Assembly (NCBI RefSeq): GCF_051307055.1
Contig: NZ_CP149994.1
Location: forward strand, 310,001 to 374,000
Length of the DNA: 64,000 bases
Reading direction: 5' to 3'
Source: Dryocola sp051307055
GTDB taxonomy: Bacteria > Pseudomonadota > Gammaproteobacteria > Enterobacterales > Enterobacteriaceae
This document shows positions 6,679-14,400 of this stretch, piece by piece. The translations under genes were made by a program, and so were the position numbers. The stretch's first letter is position 1. Every line of letters begins with the position of its first letter. The notes under the pieces are model-generated. The model did no database searches, had not been told where the DNA came from, and was given only the letters and a program-made list of their open reading frames with translations.

Positions 6679-9224
6679 ACGATTTCCTCCGCTTCTACCA
6701 TTGTGACCGGGATACGCTCATACGGCGTGGCCGGGCGATGCTGCTCACGTTCCGGAACAATCTGCACGTTCGGGTCGCGCTGCGGGCTGTTGATAAAGTG
6801 TTTGAAGCGAACCTGGGCTTCCGGGGTGTTCACCGTTTCGGTCCACTCGCAGATCACTTTCTCGCGCAGACGCGTCAGTTCAGCTTCAAGCTGGGCATTC
6901 AGGCCCAGTTTGTCTTCGATGATGACTTTTTTGAGGTATTCGATACCGCCTTCCAGGTTTTCCAGCCAGGAGGCGGTACGGGTCAGCTTGTCCGCCGTAC
7001 GGATATAGAACATCATGAAGCGGTCGAGGTACTTAATAACGGTGTCGCGATCCAGGTCCGCAGCCAGCAGATCCGCATGACGCGGTTTCATGCCGCCGTT
7101 GCCGCATACGTACAGGTTCCAGCCTTTCTCGGTGGCGATAATGCCCACGTCTTTGCCCTGCGCTTCCGCACATTCACGGGTGCAGCCGGAAACGCCAAAC
7201 TTCATTTTGTGCGGGGTACGGATGCCTTTGTAACGGTTTTCCAGCTCAACGCCGAAGCCTACGCTATCGCCCACGCCGTAACGACACCAGGTGCTGCCTA
7301 CGCAGGTTTTCGCCATGCGCAGCGCTTTGGCGTAGGCATGACCGGTTTCAAAGCCTGCTTCAATCAGCTGACGCCAGATTTCCGGCAGATCGTCTTTCTG
7401 CGCGCCGAACAGGCCGATACGCTGAGAGCCGGTAATTTTGGTGTAAAGATTATATTCACGTGCGATGCGGCCAACGACCATCAGCCCTTCCGGCGTGATT
7501 TCGCCGCCGGCGGAACGTGGGATCACCGAGTAGGTGCCGTCTTTCTGGATATTGCCCAGGAAGTTATCGTTGGTATCCTGCAGCGGAGCGTGCTGCGGTT
7601 CGAGCACATAATCGTTCCAGCAGGAGGCCAGCAGGGAGCCTACGGTTGGCTTACAGATTTCGCAGCCGTAGCCTTTGCCGTATTTGGTCAGCAGTTCGTC
7701 GAAGGATTTAATGCCTTCCACGCGGATCAGATGGTAAAGCTCCTGGCGGGAGAAGGCGAAGTGCTCGCACAGGTTATTGTTTACTTCGATGCCCTGTTTC
7801 GCCAGCTCGGCGTTCAGCACCTGAGTGACCAGCGGAATACAGCCGCCGCAGCCGGTGCCGGCTTTGGTTTCTGTTTTCAGCGCCGCAACGGTGTGACAGC
7901 CTTTGTTGATGGCGCTAATCAGGTCGCCTTTGGTGACGTCAAAGCAGGAACAGATCTGCGCGGTATCCGGCAGTTTGTCTACGCCGATGGATGGTTTGCC
8001 GCTGCCTGCGTGAGAAGGCAGGATCAGCGCGTCAGGGTTTTCCGGCAGTTCAATGGCGTTCAGCACAAGCTGCAGCAGGTTGCCGTAATCGCTGGTGTCG
8101 CCAACCAGCACCGCGCCCAGCAGGGTTTTGTTGTCTTCGCTGACCACCAGACGTTTATAAACTTCTTTGCTTTCGTCGAGGTAGACGTAGCTGCGGGCGT
8201 TCGGCGTGCGAGCGTGCGCATCGCCAATTCCGCCCACGTCCACGCCCAGCAGCTTCAGCTTGGCGCTCATGTCCGCGCCTTCAAAGGCGTTTTCGCTGCC
8301 CAGCAGATGATCGGCCGTGACCTGCGCCATTTTGTAACCTGGGGCTACCAGACCGTACACCCGATTGTTCCAGCTTGCGCATTCGCCGATGGCGTAGATA
8401 TCAGGATCGGAGGTCTGGCAGCTGTCGTTGATGGCGATACCGCCGCGCTGCGCGGTGGCCAGGCCACACTGGGTAGCCAGCTTATCGCGTGGACGGATAC
8501 CGGTTGAGAAAACGATAAAGTCGATTTCAAGCTCGCTGCCGTCAGCAAAACGCATAGTCTTACGCGCTTCTTTCCCTTCCTGAACGATCTCCAGGGTGTT
8601 TTTGCTGGTGTGCACGCGCACGCCCATGCTTTCGATTTTGTTGCATAACTGCTCGCCGCCCATGTGGTCAAGCTGTTCTGCCATCAGCATTGGCGCGAAT
8701 TCGATAACGTGGGTTTCCACGCCAAGGTTTTTCAGGGCGCCTGCCGCTTCCAGACCCAGCAGGCCGCCGCCGACGACGGCGCCGCGTTTGCTGCGACGCG
8801 CGCAGGCTTCGATGGCGTTCAGATCTTCGATGGTACGGTAGACGAAGCAGTCCTGGGTTTCGGAGCCTTTAATAGGCGGGATCCACGGGTAAGAACCTGT
8901 CGCCATAACCAGTTTGTCGTAATACACGGTACGGCCGGTATTAGAGTGGATCACTTTTTCCTGGCGATTAATGGTGATGGCGCGTTCGCCCACCAGCACA
9001 TTAATGCCGTGTTTCTCATAGAAGCCTTCGCGAACCAGAGATAACTCTTCAGCGGTATGGTGAGAAAAATAGGAAGAGAGATGCACGCGGTCATAGGCTT
9101 TGCGCGGCTCTTCACAAAAGACGGTAATGTCAAACTGGCCGGGCTGGGCTTTATCAAGGAGGTCCTCAATAAAGCGATGGCCGACCATGCCATTGCCGAT
9201 GATTGCGATTTTGACTTTGCTCAT
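6675..9224 (-). CDS. nirB: Nitrite reductase (NADH) large subunit
   Basis: 849 residues. From the N terminus: FAD/NAD(P)H pyridine nucleotide-disulfide oxidoreductase domain (IIGNGMVGHRFIEDL near residue 8; VVGGGLLGLEAAGAL near 150), a BFD-like [2Fe-2S] domain (ICSCFDVTKGD ... GTGCGGCIP), then the siroheme/[4Fe-4S] sulfite/nitrite reductase domain with the ligand pairs CVGSTWC and CTREC. It reduces nitrite to ammonium with NADH in anaerobic cytoplasm, detoxifying nitrite and regenerating NAD+. First gene of nirB-nirD-nirC-cysG, behind an FNR/NarL-type promoter. Confidence 0.97.
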   Translation of the reverse strand: MSKVKIAIIGNGMVGHRFIEDLLDKAQPGQFDITVFCEEPRKAYDRVHLSSYFSHHTAEELSLVREGFYEKHGINVLVGERAITINRQEKVIHSNTGRTVYYDKLVMATGSYPWIPPIKGSETQDCFVYRTIEDLNAIEACARRSKRGAVVGGGLLGLEAAGALKNLGVETHVIEFAPMLMAEQLDHMGGEQLCNKIESMGVRVHTSKNTLEIVQEGKEARKTMRFADGSELEIDFIVFSTGIRPRDKLATQCGLATAQRGGIAINDSCQTSDPDIYAIGECASWNNRVYGLVAPGYKMAQVTADHLLGSENAFEGADMSAKLKLLGVDVGGIGDAHARTPNARSYVYLDESKEVYKRLVVSEDNKTLLGAVLVGDTSDYGNLLQLVLNAIELPENPDALILPSHAGSGKPSIGVDKLPDTAQICSCFDVTKGDLISAINKGCHTVAALKTETKAGTGCGGCIPLVTQVLNAELAKQGIEVNNNLCEHFAFSRQELYHLIRVEGIKSFDELLTKYGKGYGCEICKPTVGSLLASCWNDYVLEPQHAPLQDTNDNFLGNIQKDGTYSVIPRSAGGEITPEGLMVVGRIAREYNLYTKITGSQRIGLFGAQKDDLPEIWRQLIEAGFETGHAYAKALRMAKTCVGSTWCRYGVGDSVGFGVELENRYKGIRTPHKMKFGVSGCTRECAEAQGKDVGIIATEKGWNLYVCGNGGMKPRHADLLAADLDRDTVIKYLDRFMMFYIRTADKLTRTASWLENLEGGIEYLKKVIIEDKLGLNAQLEAELTRLREKVICEWTETVNTPEAQVRFKHFINSPQRDPNVQIVPEREQHRPATPYERIPVTMVEAEEIV

Positions 9225-9255
9225 AATTGCCTCAATTTCTTTTCTATTACCGCCT

Positions 9256-9296
9256 ACCTTAACGATTCAGCAAAGGCGATTATTGATGTAAATCAA
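9256..9296 (-). promoter_or_regulatory. nirB promoter with FNR site
   Basis: A near-perfect FNR box TTGATGTAAATCAA lies at 9283-9296. On the minus strand a -10-like TAAGGT is at 9256-9261, which would place the start point near 9248 and the FNR site at about -41.5, the classic class II position. This matches the known arrangement of the E. coli nirB promoter and implies anaerobic activation. Confidence 0.88.
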
Positions 9297-9309
9297 TTTC
9301 GCCTTTATA

Positions 9310-9325
9310 TACCCCTTAAGGGGTA
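9310..9325 (-). promoter_or_regulatory. NarL/NarP 7-2-7 site upstream of nirB
   Basis: The perfect palindrome TACCCCTTAAGGGGTA is two NarL-type heptamers in the 7-2-7 layout bound by NarL and NarP. Its centre is about 28 bp upstream of the FNR site centre, near -69.5 from the inferred start, as in E. coli nirB, implying nitrate/nitrite-responsive activation. Confidence 0.88.
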
Positions 9326-9501
9326 TATGGTTGATTTGAGGGGATTTTTCTAAGTTGTGGAATTGGTTGGTTTTTCGCCAGCAGGGTAAAATTCGGCTCG
9401 ATCGGGCAGATCAGGCTATCAGCCCAGAACAGGGCATTGTAAAGGCGGTAAAGGGCCGGAAATGAGTCAGCATCCGCGGCTAAAACGTGGTTGAAGCTAA
9501 A

Positions 9502-9525
9502 CCCTCTCTCCGGCGGGAGAGAGGG
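9502..9525. repeat. Palindromic hairpin 3' of tsgA (REP-like or terminator)
   Basis: Perfect 10-bp stem CCCTCTCTCC / GGAGAGAGGG with a GGCG loop. It lies 8 bases beyond the tsgA stop on the minus strand, where it is followed by TTTAG, so it may stop or stabilise the tsgA message. It resembles the inner hairpin at 6310-6330. The rest of the 309-base gap between nirB and tsgA holds the nirB regulatory sites and nothing else I recognise. Confidence 0.55.
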
Positions 9526-9533
9526 CGGCAAAC

Positions 9534-10721
9534 TTAGTGAGCGGCAGCCGCTGCGTTATGCTGGCGGTGTCTGGTCACCAGGCCGAGCAACACGCACATC
9601 ACAAAGACGACGGCATACAAACCGTTTGCCGTTTGCAGCGCCGCATGCGGGCCGCTGTGGGCGACAATCGGGCCGGTAACCACGAAGGTCAGCATGGTAC
9701 CGATGGTGCCGCAGGTCAGGACGAAGTTAACCAGTTTCGGCGAAGCGATTTTAGTTTGCAGCGAACCAAGCGTAATAATGGTGGTATAAATTGCGCTGGA
9801 GAAGAAGCCCAGAGCCAGGATGAACCACGCCAGGTGCGCTGGTTCGCCGGTGTTGAACAGATACATCAGCACTGTCGCTGCGCCCGCCAGCACCATCAGG
9901 ATACGCTGCAGATCGAAGAAGCGCAGAATGAAGCTGAAAATCCACATGCCGACCATGTACGACATCCAGAAGTCGCTTACCAGTTTGCCCGCATCGTTAA
10001 TGTTCATGCCCAGGCTTTTAGCGTATTCCGGCACCCACGAGATGAAGCCCAACTGGCCGAGGATGTAGCACAGAGCCGCGACAGCGAGAAACAGCACGCC
10101 GATACCCCATTTTTCTTTCGCGACCGGCTGAGCGTCATCTTGTTTCGCGTGTTTGCCCAGCGCCGGGAATTCACAACCCAGCGTCAGCAGGAAGATAGCA
10201 ACGTACACCAGACCGATGCAGACATAGACCCAGTACCAGTTGATGCTGCGCGCCAGAAGGATCGCGGCAATCATGGGGAAGATCATCCCCGCCATGCTGA
10301 AGAAGGAGTCGGTAAACAGCAGGCGTGAACCGCGCTGACGGCCTTCATACATATGGGTAATGAGGAAGGTGCCAATCGACATGGTGATCCCGCTGACCAG
10401 ACCCAGGACAAACATGGAAGCGGAGAAGATAGTCAGGTTATGGCCCAGAATCAGCCCGGCTACGGCCAGGAGCATCAGCAGGAAGCCAAAGCGTAACTGG
10501 GTCTTCAGCGGCACGATTTCCATCAGCCAGGCGTTCAGGAAGATTGAGATCAGGATACCAGCGTTCAGGAAGGTGAAGGTGTTACTCATGCTGGAAACGG
10601 GCAGCTGGAAATATTCTGCGATGTTCCCCATCACCATTCCGGTGACAATCACCAGCGCACCGGTCAGGGCGTAGGAGAAAAAGCTGATCCATAGCAGCTT
10701 GGTACGGTTGCTGTTAGTCAT
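9534..10721 (-). CDS. tsgA: MFS transporter TsgA
   Basis: 395 residues with about 12 hydrophobic segments, a major facilitator superfamily inner-membrane protein. The N terminus MTNSNRTKLLWISFFSYALTG and the length match E. coli/Salmonella TsgA (E. coli 393). Its substrate is not firmly established; the name comes from a tellurite/selenite-related phenotype in Salmonella. It sits upstream of nirB on the same strand but is separated by the nir promoter. Divergent from ppiA. Confidence 0.92.
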   Translation of the reverse strand: MTNSNRTKLLWISFFSYALTGALVIVTGMVMGNIAEYFQLPVSSMSNTFTFLNAGILISIFLNAWLMEIVPLKTQLRFGFLLMLLAVAGLILGHNLTIFSASMFVLGLVSGITMSIGTFLITHMYEGRQRGSRLLFTDSFFSMAGMIFPMIAAILLARSINWYWVYVCIGLVYVAIFLLTLGCEFPALGKHAKQDDAQPVAKEKWGIGVLFLAVAALCYILGQLGFISWVPEYAKSLGMNINDAGKLVSDFWMSYMVGMWIFSFILRFFDLQRILMVLAGAATVLMYLFNTGEPAHLAWFILALGFFSSAIYTTIITLGSLQTKIASPKLVNFVLTCGTIGTMLTFVVTGPIVAHSGPHAALQTANGLYAVVFVMCVLLGLVTRHRQHNAAAAAH

Positions 10722-10911
10722 ATCTTGCCTGTGAATAGAAGTGTAAAGCGCATTGACAGCGCCGTGAGCAAGTGAATTTTAGCCGTGAACGTGATCTATT
10801 TAAACATTCAATGCAATTATGTTTATAAATTGCTGATCACTTTATGAGATGTCTCACATATTTAACCCTATAAAATCGATTCATTAAGGCAAGTCATTGA
10901 TTTGCAGGAAA

Positions 10912-10926
10912 GTAAAAAACCGTAAA
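10912..10926 (+). promoter_or_regulatory. CpxR box upstream of ppiA
   Basis: A perfect GTAAA-N5-GTAAA direct repeat, the CpxR consensus, lies 76 bases before the ppiA start. A -10-like TACACT follows at 10954-10959, putting the box just upstream of a poor -35 region, as expected for an activator. ppiA is a known Cpx-regulon member in E. coli. The remaining divergent tsgA-ppiA gap (10722-10911) is AT-rich; it includes TGAGATGTCTCACA near 10845, whose half-site spacing is too short for a good CRP site. Confidence 0.78.
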
Positions 10927-11001
10927 GGGCTGGCGCCCGATGCCCCGCCTCTTTACACTCTAGCAACTTGCTTCATTCACTGCCTTCGTAAGGAATTTCT
11001 G

Positions 11002-11574
11002 ATGTTCAAATCGACTCTGGCGGCTGTTGCAGCTGTGTTCGCCCTCTCGGCTGTTTCTCCTGCTGCACTGGCGGCAAGCGGCGATCCCCACGTTTTACTG
11101 ACGACTTCCGCCGGTAATATTGAGCTTGAATTAAATAGCCAAAAAGCCCCCGTATCGGTGAAGAACTTTGTTGATTACGTCAACAGCGGTTTCTATAACA
11201 ACACCACCTTTCATCGGGTGATCCCGGGCTTTATGGTTCAGGGCGGCGGCTTTACTGAAGATATGAATCAGAAGCAGCCGAACCCGCCGATTAAAAACGA
11301 AGCGGATAACGGCCTGCGTAACACCCGCGGCACCATTTCTATGGCGCGTACCGCGGATAAGGACAGCGCAACCAGCCAGTTCTTCATCAACGTTGCGGAC
11401 AACGCTTTCCTCGATCACGGCCAGCGCGACTTCGGTTATGCGGTATTTGGTAAAGTTGTGAAAGGGATGGAAGTGGCCGACAAGATTTCACAGGTTAAGA
11501 CTCATGACGTCGGCCCTTACCAGAATGTTCCCTCAAAACCGATAGTTATCCTTTCCGCTAAAGTCCTGCCTTAA
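11002..11574 (+). CDS. ppiA: Periplasmic peptidyl-prolyl cis-trans isomerase A (cyclophilin)
   Basis: 190 residues, the E. coli length. A signal peptide of 24 residues (Lys near the start, hydrophobic core, ALA|ASG cleavage) sends it to the periplasm. The cyclophilin core has FHRVIPGFMVQGG, NEADNGLRNTRGTISMAR and SATSQFFINVADN. The frame is open from 10897, but the ATG at 11002 with AAGGAATTT before it gives the signal peptide. A GC-rich inverted repeat at about 11583-11604 follows the stop and could be a weak terminator. Confidence 0.95.
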   Translation: MFKSTLAAVAAVFALSAVSPAALAASGDPHVLLTTSAGNIELELNSQKAPVSVKNFVDYVNSGFYNNTTFHRVIPGFMVQGGGFTEDMNQKQPNPPIKNEADNGLRNTRGTISMARTADKDSATSQFFINVADNAFLDHGQRDFGYAVFGKVVKGMEVADKISQVKTHDVGPYQNVPSKPIVILSAKVLP

Positions 11575-11681
11575 TTCCCCGCGCGCGGGTCGGTTTGGCC
11601 CGCGTTCTGCTCACTCCCCGGCAACTGTGCAGAATGCTGCTTATACTTGTGGCAAAACAGCAACGCACTAAGGGAGGCGAT

Positions 11682-11852
11682 ATGGGCAAGAAACTCACCG
11701 AAAAGCAAAAATCCCGTCTGTGGCAGCAGCAGCGCAGCCGCTCGTTTCAGGCCAGTAGCCGGCTGGAAGGGCTTGAAGTTCCGCTGATTACGCTCACGCG
11801 TGATGAGGCCCTGGCACGCATTAGCGAAGTGCGGGGTCACTATGAGCGATAA
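11682..11852 (+). CDS. yhfG: YhfG/FicA-type antitoxin of Fic
   Basis: 56 residues starting MGKKLTEKQKSRLWQQQR after a clear AGGGAGGC ribosome site; a longer frame from 11595 lacks family support. It matches E. coli YhfG (55 residues), now regarded as the FicA antitoxin partner of Fic. It carries SSRLEG, which fits the class I Fic-inhibitory pattern [S/T]xxxE[G/N], whose Glu blocks ATP gamma-phosphate placement in the Fic active site. It overlaps fic by 11 bases, so the two are translationally coupled. Confidence 0.88.
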   Translation: MGKKLTEKQKSRLWQQQRSRSFQASSRLEGLEVPLITLTRDEALARISEVRGHYER

Positions 11853-12444
11853 ATTTGGCGAAGGGCGCGATCCTTATTTCTGGTCTGGTATTCACGTTCT
11901 GCGTAACCGGCTTAACATTCGTGAAGAGCAACGGCTGAAAGAAGCTGAGTATGAGCTTACCGCGTTACGGGCGGCGACCATCGACATTGGCCCGATGCGC
12001 ATGGGGCTGCCGTGGCTGTGTTCTATTCATCAACAGCTTTTCCAGGACGTTTTCGACTGGGCCGGCGAGCTCAGGAAAGTAGATATCTATCAGGGCGATA
12101 CCCGTTTCTGCCATTTTGAGTATATCGAAAACGAAGGCAACGATTTGATGCAGGAGCTGGAAGACGAACGCTACCTGAGCGACCTTGAGAAACCGGCGTT
12201 TATTGAACGGCTGGCGCATTACTACTGTGAAATCAACGTGCTGCATCCGTTCCGTATCGGCAGCGGTCGGGCGCAGCGTATCTTCTTCGAACAGCTGGCC
12301 ATCCATGCGGGCTATACGCTGGACTGGAGTGAAACAGAACAGGATGCCTGGCAAGCCGCCAACCAGGCGGGTGCTCTGGGCGATCTCAAGCCGCTCACGG
12401 CGATTTTTACTAAAGTGGTGAGCGAGGCGCGGGAAAGCGAATAG
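11842..12444 (+). CDS. fic: Fic-domain protein (putative AMP-transferase toxin FicT)
   Basis: 200 residues from the ATG at 11842 (MSDKFGEGRDPYFW), the E. coli Fic length; an extension to 11800 runs inside yhfG. Fic proteins usually transfer AMP from ATP to a target hydroxyl. The core motif here is HPFRIGSGRAQR against the consensus HPFx[D/E]GNGRxxR: the acidic metal ligand is Ile and the Asn is Ser. E. coli Fic has a similarly altered motif (HPFRVGSG), so activity may be low or unusual. Transcribed after yhfG, and 33 bases before pabA. Confidence 0.92.
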   Translation: MSDKFGEGRDPYFWSGIHVLRNRLNIREEQRLKEAEYELTALRAATIDIGPMRMGLPWLCSIHQQLFQDVFDWAGELRKVDIYQGDTRFCHFEYIENEGNDLMQELEDERYLSDLEKPAFIERLAHYYCEINVLHPFRIGSGRAQRIFFEQLAIHAGYTLDWSETEQDAWQAANQAGALGDLKPLTAIFTKVVSEARESE

Positions 12445-12477
12445 AATAGCGCGGTTCTTTATTCTGCCGGAGCCGCC

Positions 12478-13041
12478 ATGTTACTGCTTATCGACAATTA
12501 CGATTCTTTCACCTGGAATCTGTATCAGTATTTTTGCGAGCTCGGCGCTGAGGTGGTGGTGAAGCGTAACGATGATATTACGCTTGCGGAAATTGCCGCC
12601 CTTGCGCCCGCGAAGCTTGTGATTTCTCCCGGCCCCTGCACGCCAACAGAGGCCGGGATTTCGCTTGCGGCCATTGAACATTTTGCAGGCAAGCTGCCCG
12701 TTCTTGGCGTTTGCCTGGGCCATCAGGCTATTGCGCAGGCGTTTGGCGCAACGATTATCCGTGCGGAAAAGGTTATGCACGGCAAAACCTCAGCCATTTC
12801 CCACAATAACAGCGGCGTATTCAGCGGCCTGAATAATCCCCTTACCGTAACGCGTTACCACTCGCTGATTATCGATCCCGCCACTTTGCCGGACAGTTTT
12901 GACGTCACCGCCTGGAGCGATAAACGCGAGATTATGGGCATTCGCCACCGCGAGCTGGATCTTGAAGGCGTGCAGTTCCATCCGGAAAGTATTCTCAGCG
13001 AGCAGGGCCACCAGCTGCTGACTAATTTCCTTAAGCGGTGA
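12478..13041 (+). CDS. pabA: Aminodeoxychorismate synthase, glutamine amidotransferase subunit
   Basis: 187 residues, E. coli length. Class I glutamine amidotransferase that releases ammonia from glutamine for PabB, making 4-amino-4-deoxychorismate for folate. Catalytic triad: C79 in LGVCLGHQA, with His and Glu in GVQFHPES near residue 168. Follows fic closely, as in E. coli where the fic-pabA link is conserved. Confidence 0.96.
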   Translation: MLLLIDNYDSFTWNLYQYFCELGAEVVVKRNDDITLAEIAALAPAKLVISPGPCTPTEAGISLAAIEHFAGKLPVLGVCLGHQAIAQAFGATIIRAEKVMHGKTSAISHNNSGVFSGLNNPLTVTRYHSLIIDPATLPDSFDVTAWSDKREIMGIRHRELDLEGVQFHPESILSEQGHQLLTNFLKR

Positions 13042-13128
13042 TTTTTATTGCTAGTCAGTGATTTTTTATGCATATTTATTGCTTATATTTTCAATAATAT
13101 CTTTGCATGAAAACGGGATGGGGAAGCA

Positions 13129-14352
13129 ATGACAACTGAACAATCAGCAATTACCCGCGCGACTTTCGATGAAGTTATTCTGCCGGTTTATGCACCAGCA
13201 GAGTTTATTCCGGTAAAGGGTAAAGGCAGCCGCATATGGGATCAGCAGGGCAAAGAGTATGTTGATTTCGCCGGCGGCATCGCGGTTACGGCGCTGGGCC
13301 ATTGTCATCCGGCGCTGGTGGAGGCGTTAAAAACTCAGGGCGAAACGCTGTGGCATACCAGTAACGTATTTACCAACGAACCCGCTCTGCGCCTGGGCCG
13401 CAAGCTGATTGCTGCAACTTTTGCCGAGCGCGTGCTGTTTATGAACTCCGGCACCGAAGCGAACGAAACCGCGTTCAAACTGGCGCGCTACTACGCCTCT
13501 ACCCGCCATAGCCCGTATAAATCCAAAATCATTGCCTTCCATAACGCCTTCCATGGCCGTTCGCTGTTTACCGTTTCGGTTGGCGGACAGCCAAAGTATT
13601 CTGATGGCTTTGGCCCGAAACCTGCCGACATCATCCATGTGCCGTTTAATGATCTGCATGCGGTAAAAGCCATTATTGACGACCACACCTGCGCGATTGT
13701 CGTTGAGCCGATCCAGGGCGAAGGTGGGGTAACCGCCGCAACGCCCGAGTTCCTGCAGGGGCTGCGCGAGCTGTGCGATGAACATAACGCGCTGCTGGTG
13801 TTCGATGAAGTGCAGTCCGGCATGGGGCGTACCGGCGAGCTGTTTGCCTGTATGCGCTATGGCGTGACGCCGGATATTCTGACCAGCGCCAAAGCGCTCG
13901 GCGGCGGTTTCCCGGTGAGCGTGATGCTGACAACCCAGGAAATCGCTTCCGCCTTCCACGTTGGCACCCATGGTTCAACCTACGGCGGCAATCCGCTGGC
14001 CTGCGCTGTAGCGGGCGCCGCGTTCGATATCATCAACACGCCGGAAGTCCTGCAGGGCGTGGCGAAGAAACGTCAGCTTTTTGTGAAGCACCTGCAGCAG
14101 ATTGACGAGCGGTTTGATGTGTTCAGCGATATTCGCGGCATGGGTTTGCTGATTGGGGCGGAGCTGAAGCCGCAGTATAAAGGACGCGCCCGTGAATTCC
14201 TTTATGCCGCCGCGCAGGAAGGGGTAATGGTGCTGAACGCCGGCCCGGACGTAATACGCTTTGCGCCATCGCTGATTGTGGACGATGCTGACATCGAAGA
14301 AGGTATGCAGCGCTTTGCGAAAGCGGTCGGCAAGATCGCCGGGATGTTATAG
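13129..14352 (+). CDS. argD: Acetylornithine/succinyldiaminopimelate aminotransferase
   Basis: 407 residues. PLP-dependent class III aminotransferase used in arginine synthesis and in the lysine/diaminopimelate pathway. SGTEAN (107-112) binds the cofactor phosphate region, VFDEVQSGMGRTG holds the PLP-contacting Asp, and K255 in TSAKALGGG forms the Schiff base. Start chosen by GGGGAAGCA upstream and MTTEQSAITRATFDEV. The 87-base gap after pabA is AT-rich; bases 13067-13084 resemble a degenerate ARG box (7 of 10 conserved positions), so ArgR control is possible but only weakly supported. Confidence 0.96.
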   Translation: MTTEQSAITRATFDEVILPVYAPAEFIPVKGKGSRIWDQQGKEYVDFAGGIAVTALGHCHPALVEALKTQGETLWHTSNVFTNEPALRLGRKLIAATFAERVLFMNSGTEANETAFKLARYYASTRHSPYKSKIIAFHNAFHGRSLFTVSVGGQPKYSDGFGPKPADIIHVPFNDLHAVKAIIDDHTCAIVVEPIQGEGGVTAATPEFLQGLRELCDEHNALLVFDEVQSGMGRTGELFACMRYGVTPDILTSAKALGGGFPVSVMLTTQEIASAFHVGTHGSTYGGNPLACAVAGAAFDIINTPEVLQGVAKKRQLFVKHLQQIDERFDVFSDIRGMGLLIGAELKPQYKGRAREFLYAAAQEGVMVLNAGPDVIRFAPSLIVDDADIEEGMQRFAKAVGKIAGML

Positions 14353-14400
14353 GTCAGACACGCCTGCGCTATCCGAAGTTTTCGGCGGCTGGCGCTTCGT

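Noticed and set aside
6738..8507. 589-codon open frame on the + strand opposite nirB
   Set aside because: It is an exact antisense of nirB, whose motifs are all intact; GC-rich codon bias often leaves the opposite frame open. No ribosome site or recognisable domain.
10840..10860. CRP site in the tsgA-ppiA gap
   Set aside because: TGAGA and TCACA are separated by four bases where CRP needs six.
13067..13105. Pair of ARG boxes before argD
   Set aside because: Only the first half-site pair is moderately like the consensus (7 of 10 key positions) and the second is poor, so it is mentioned under argD but not called.
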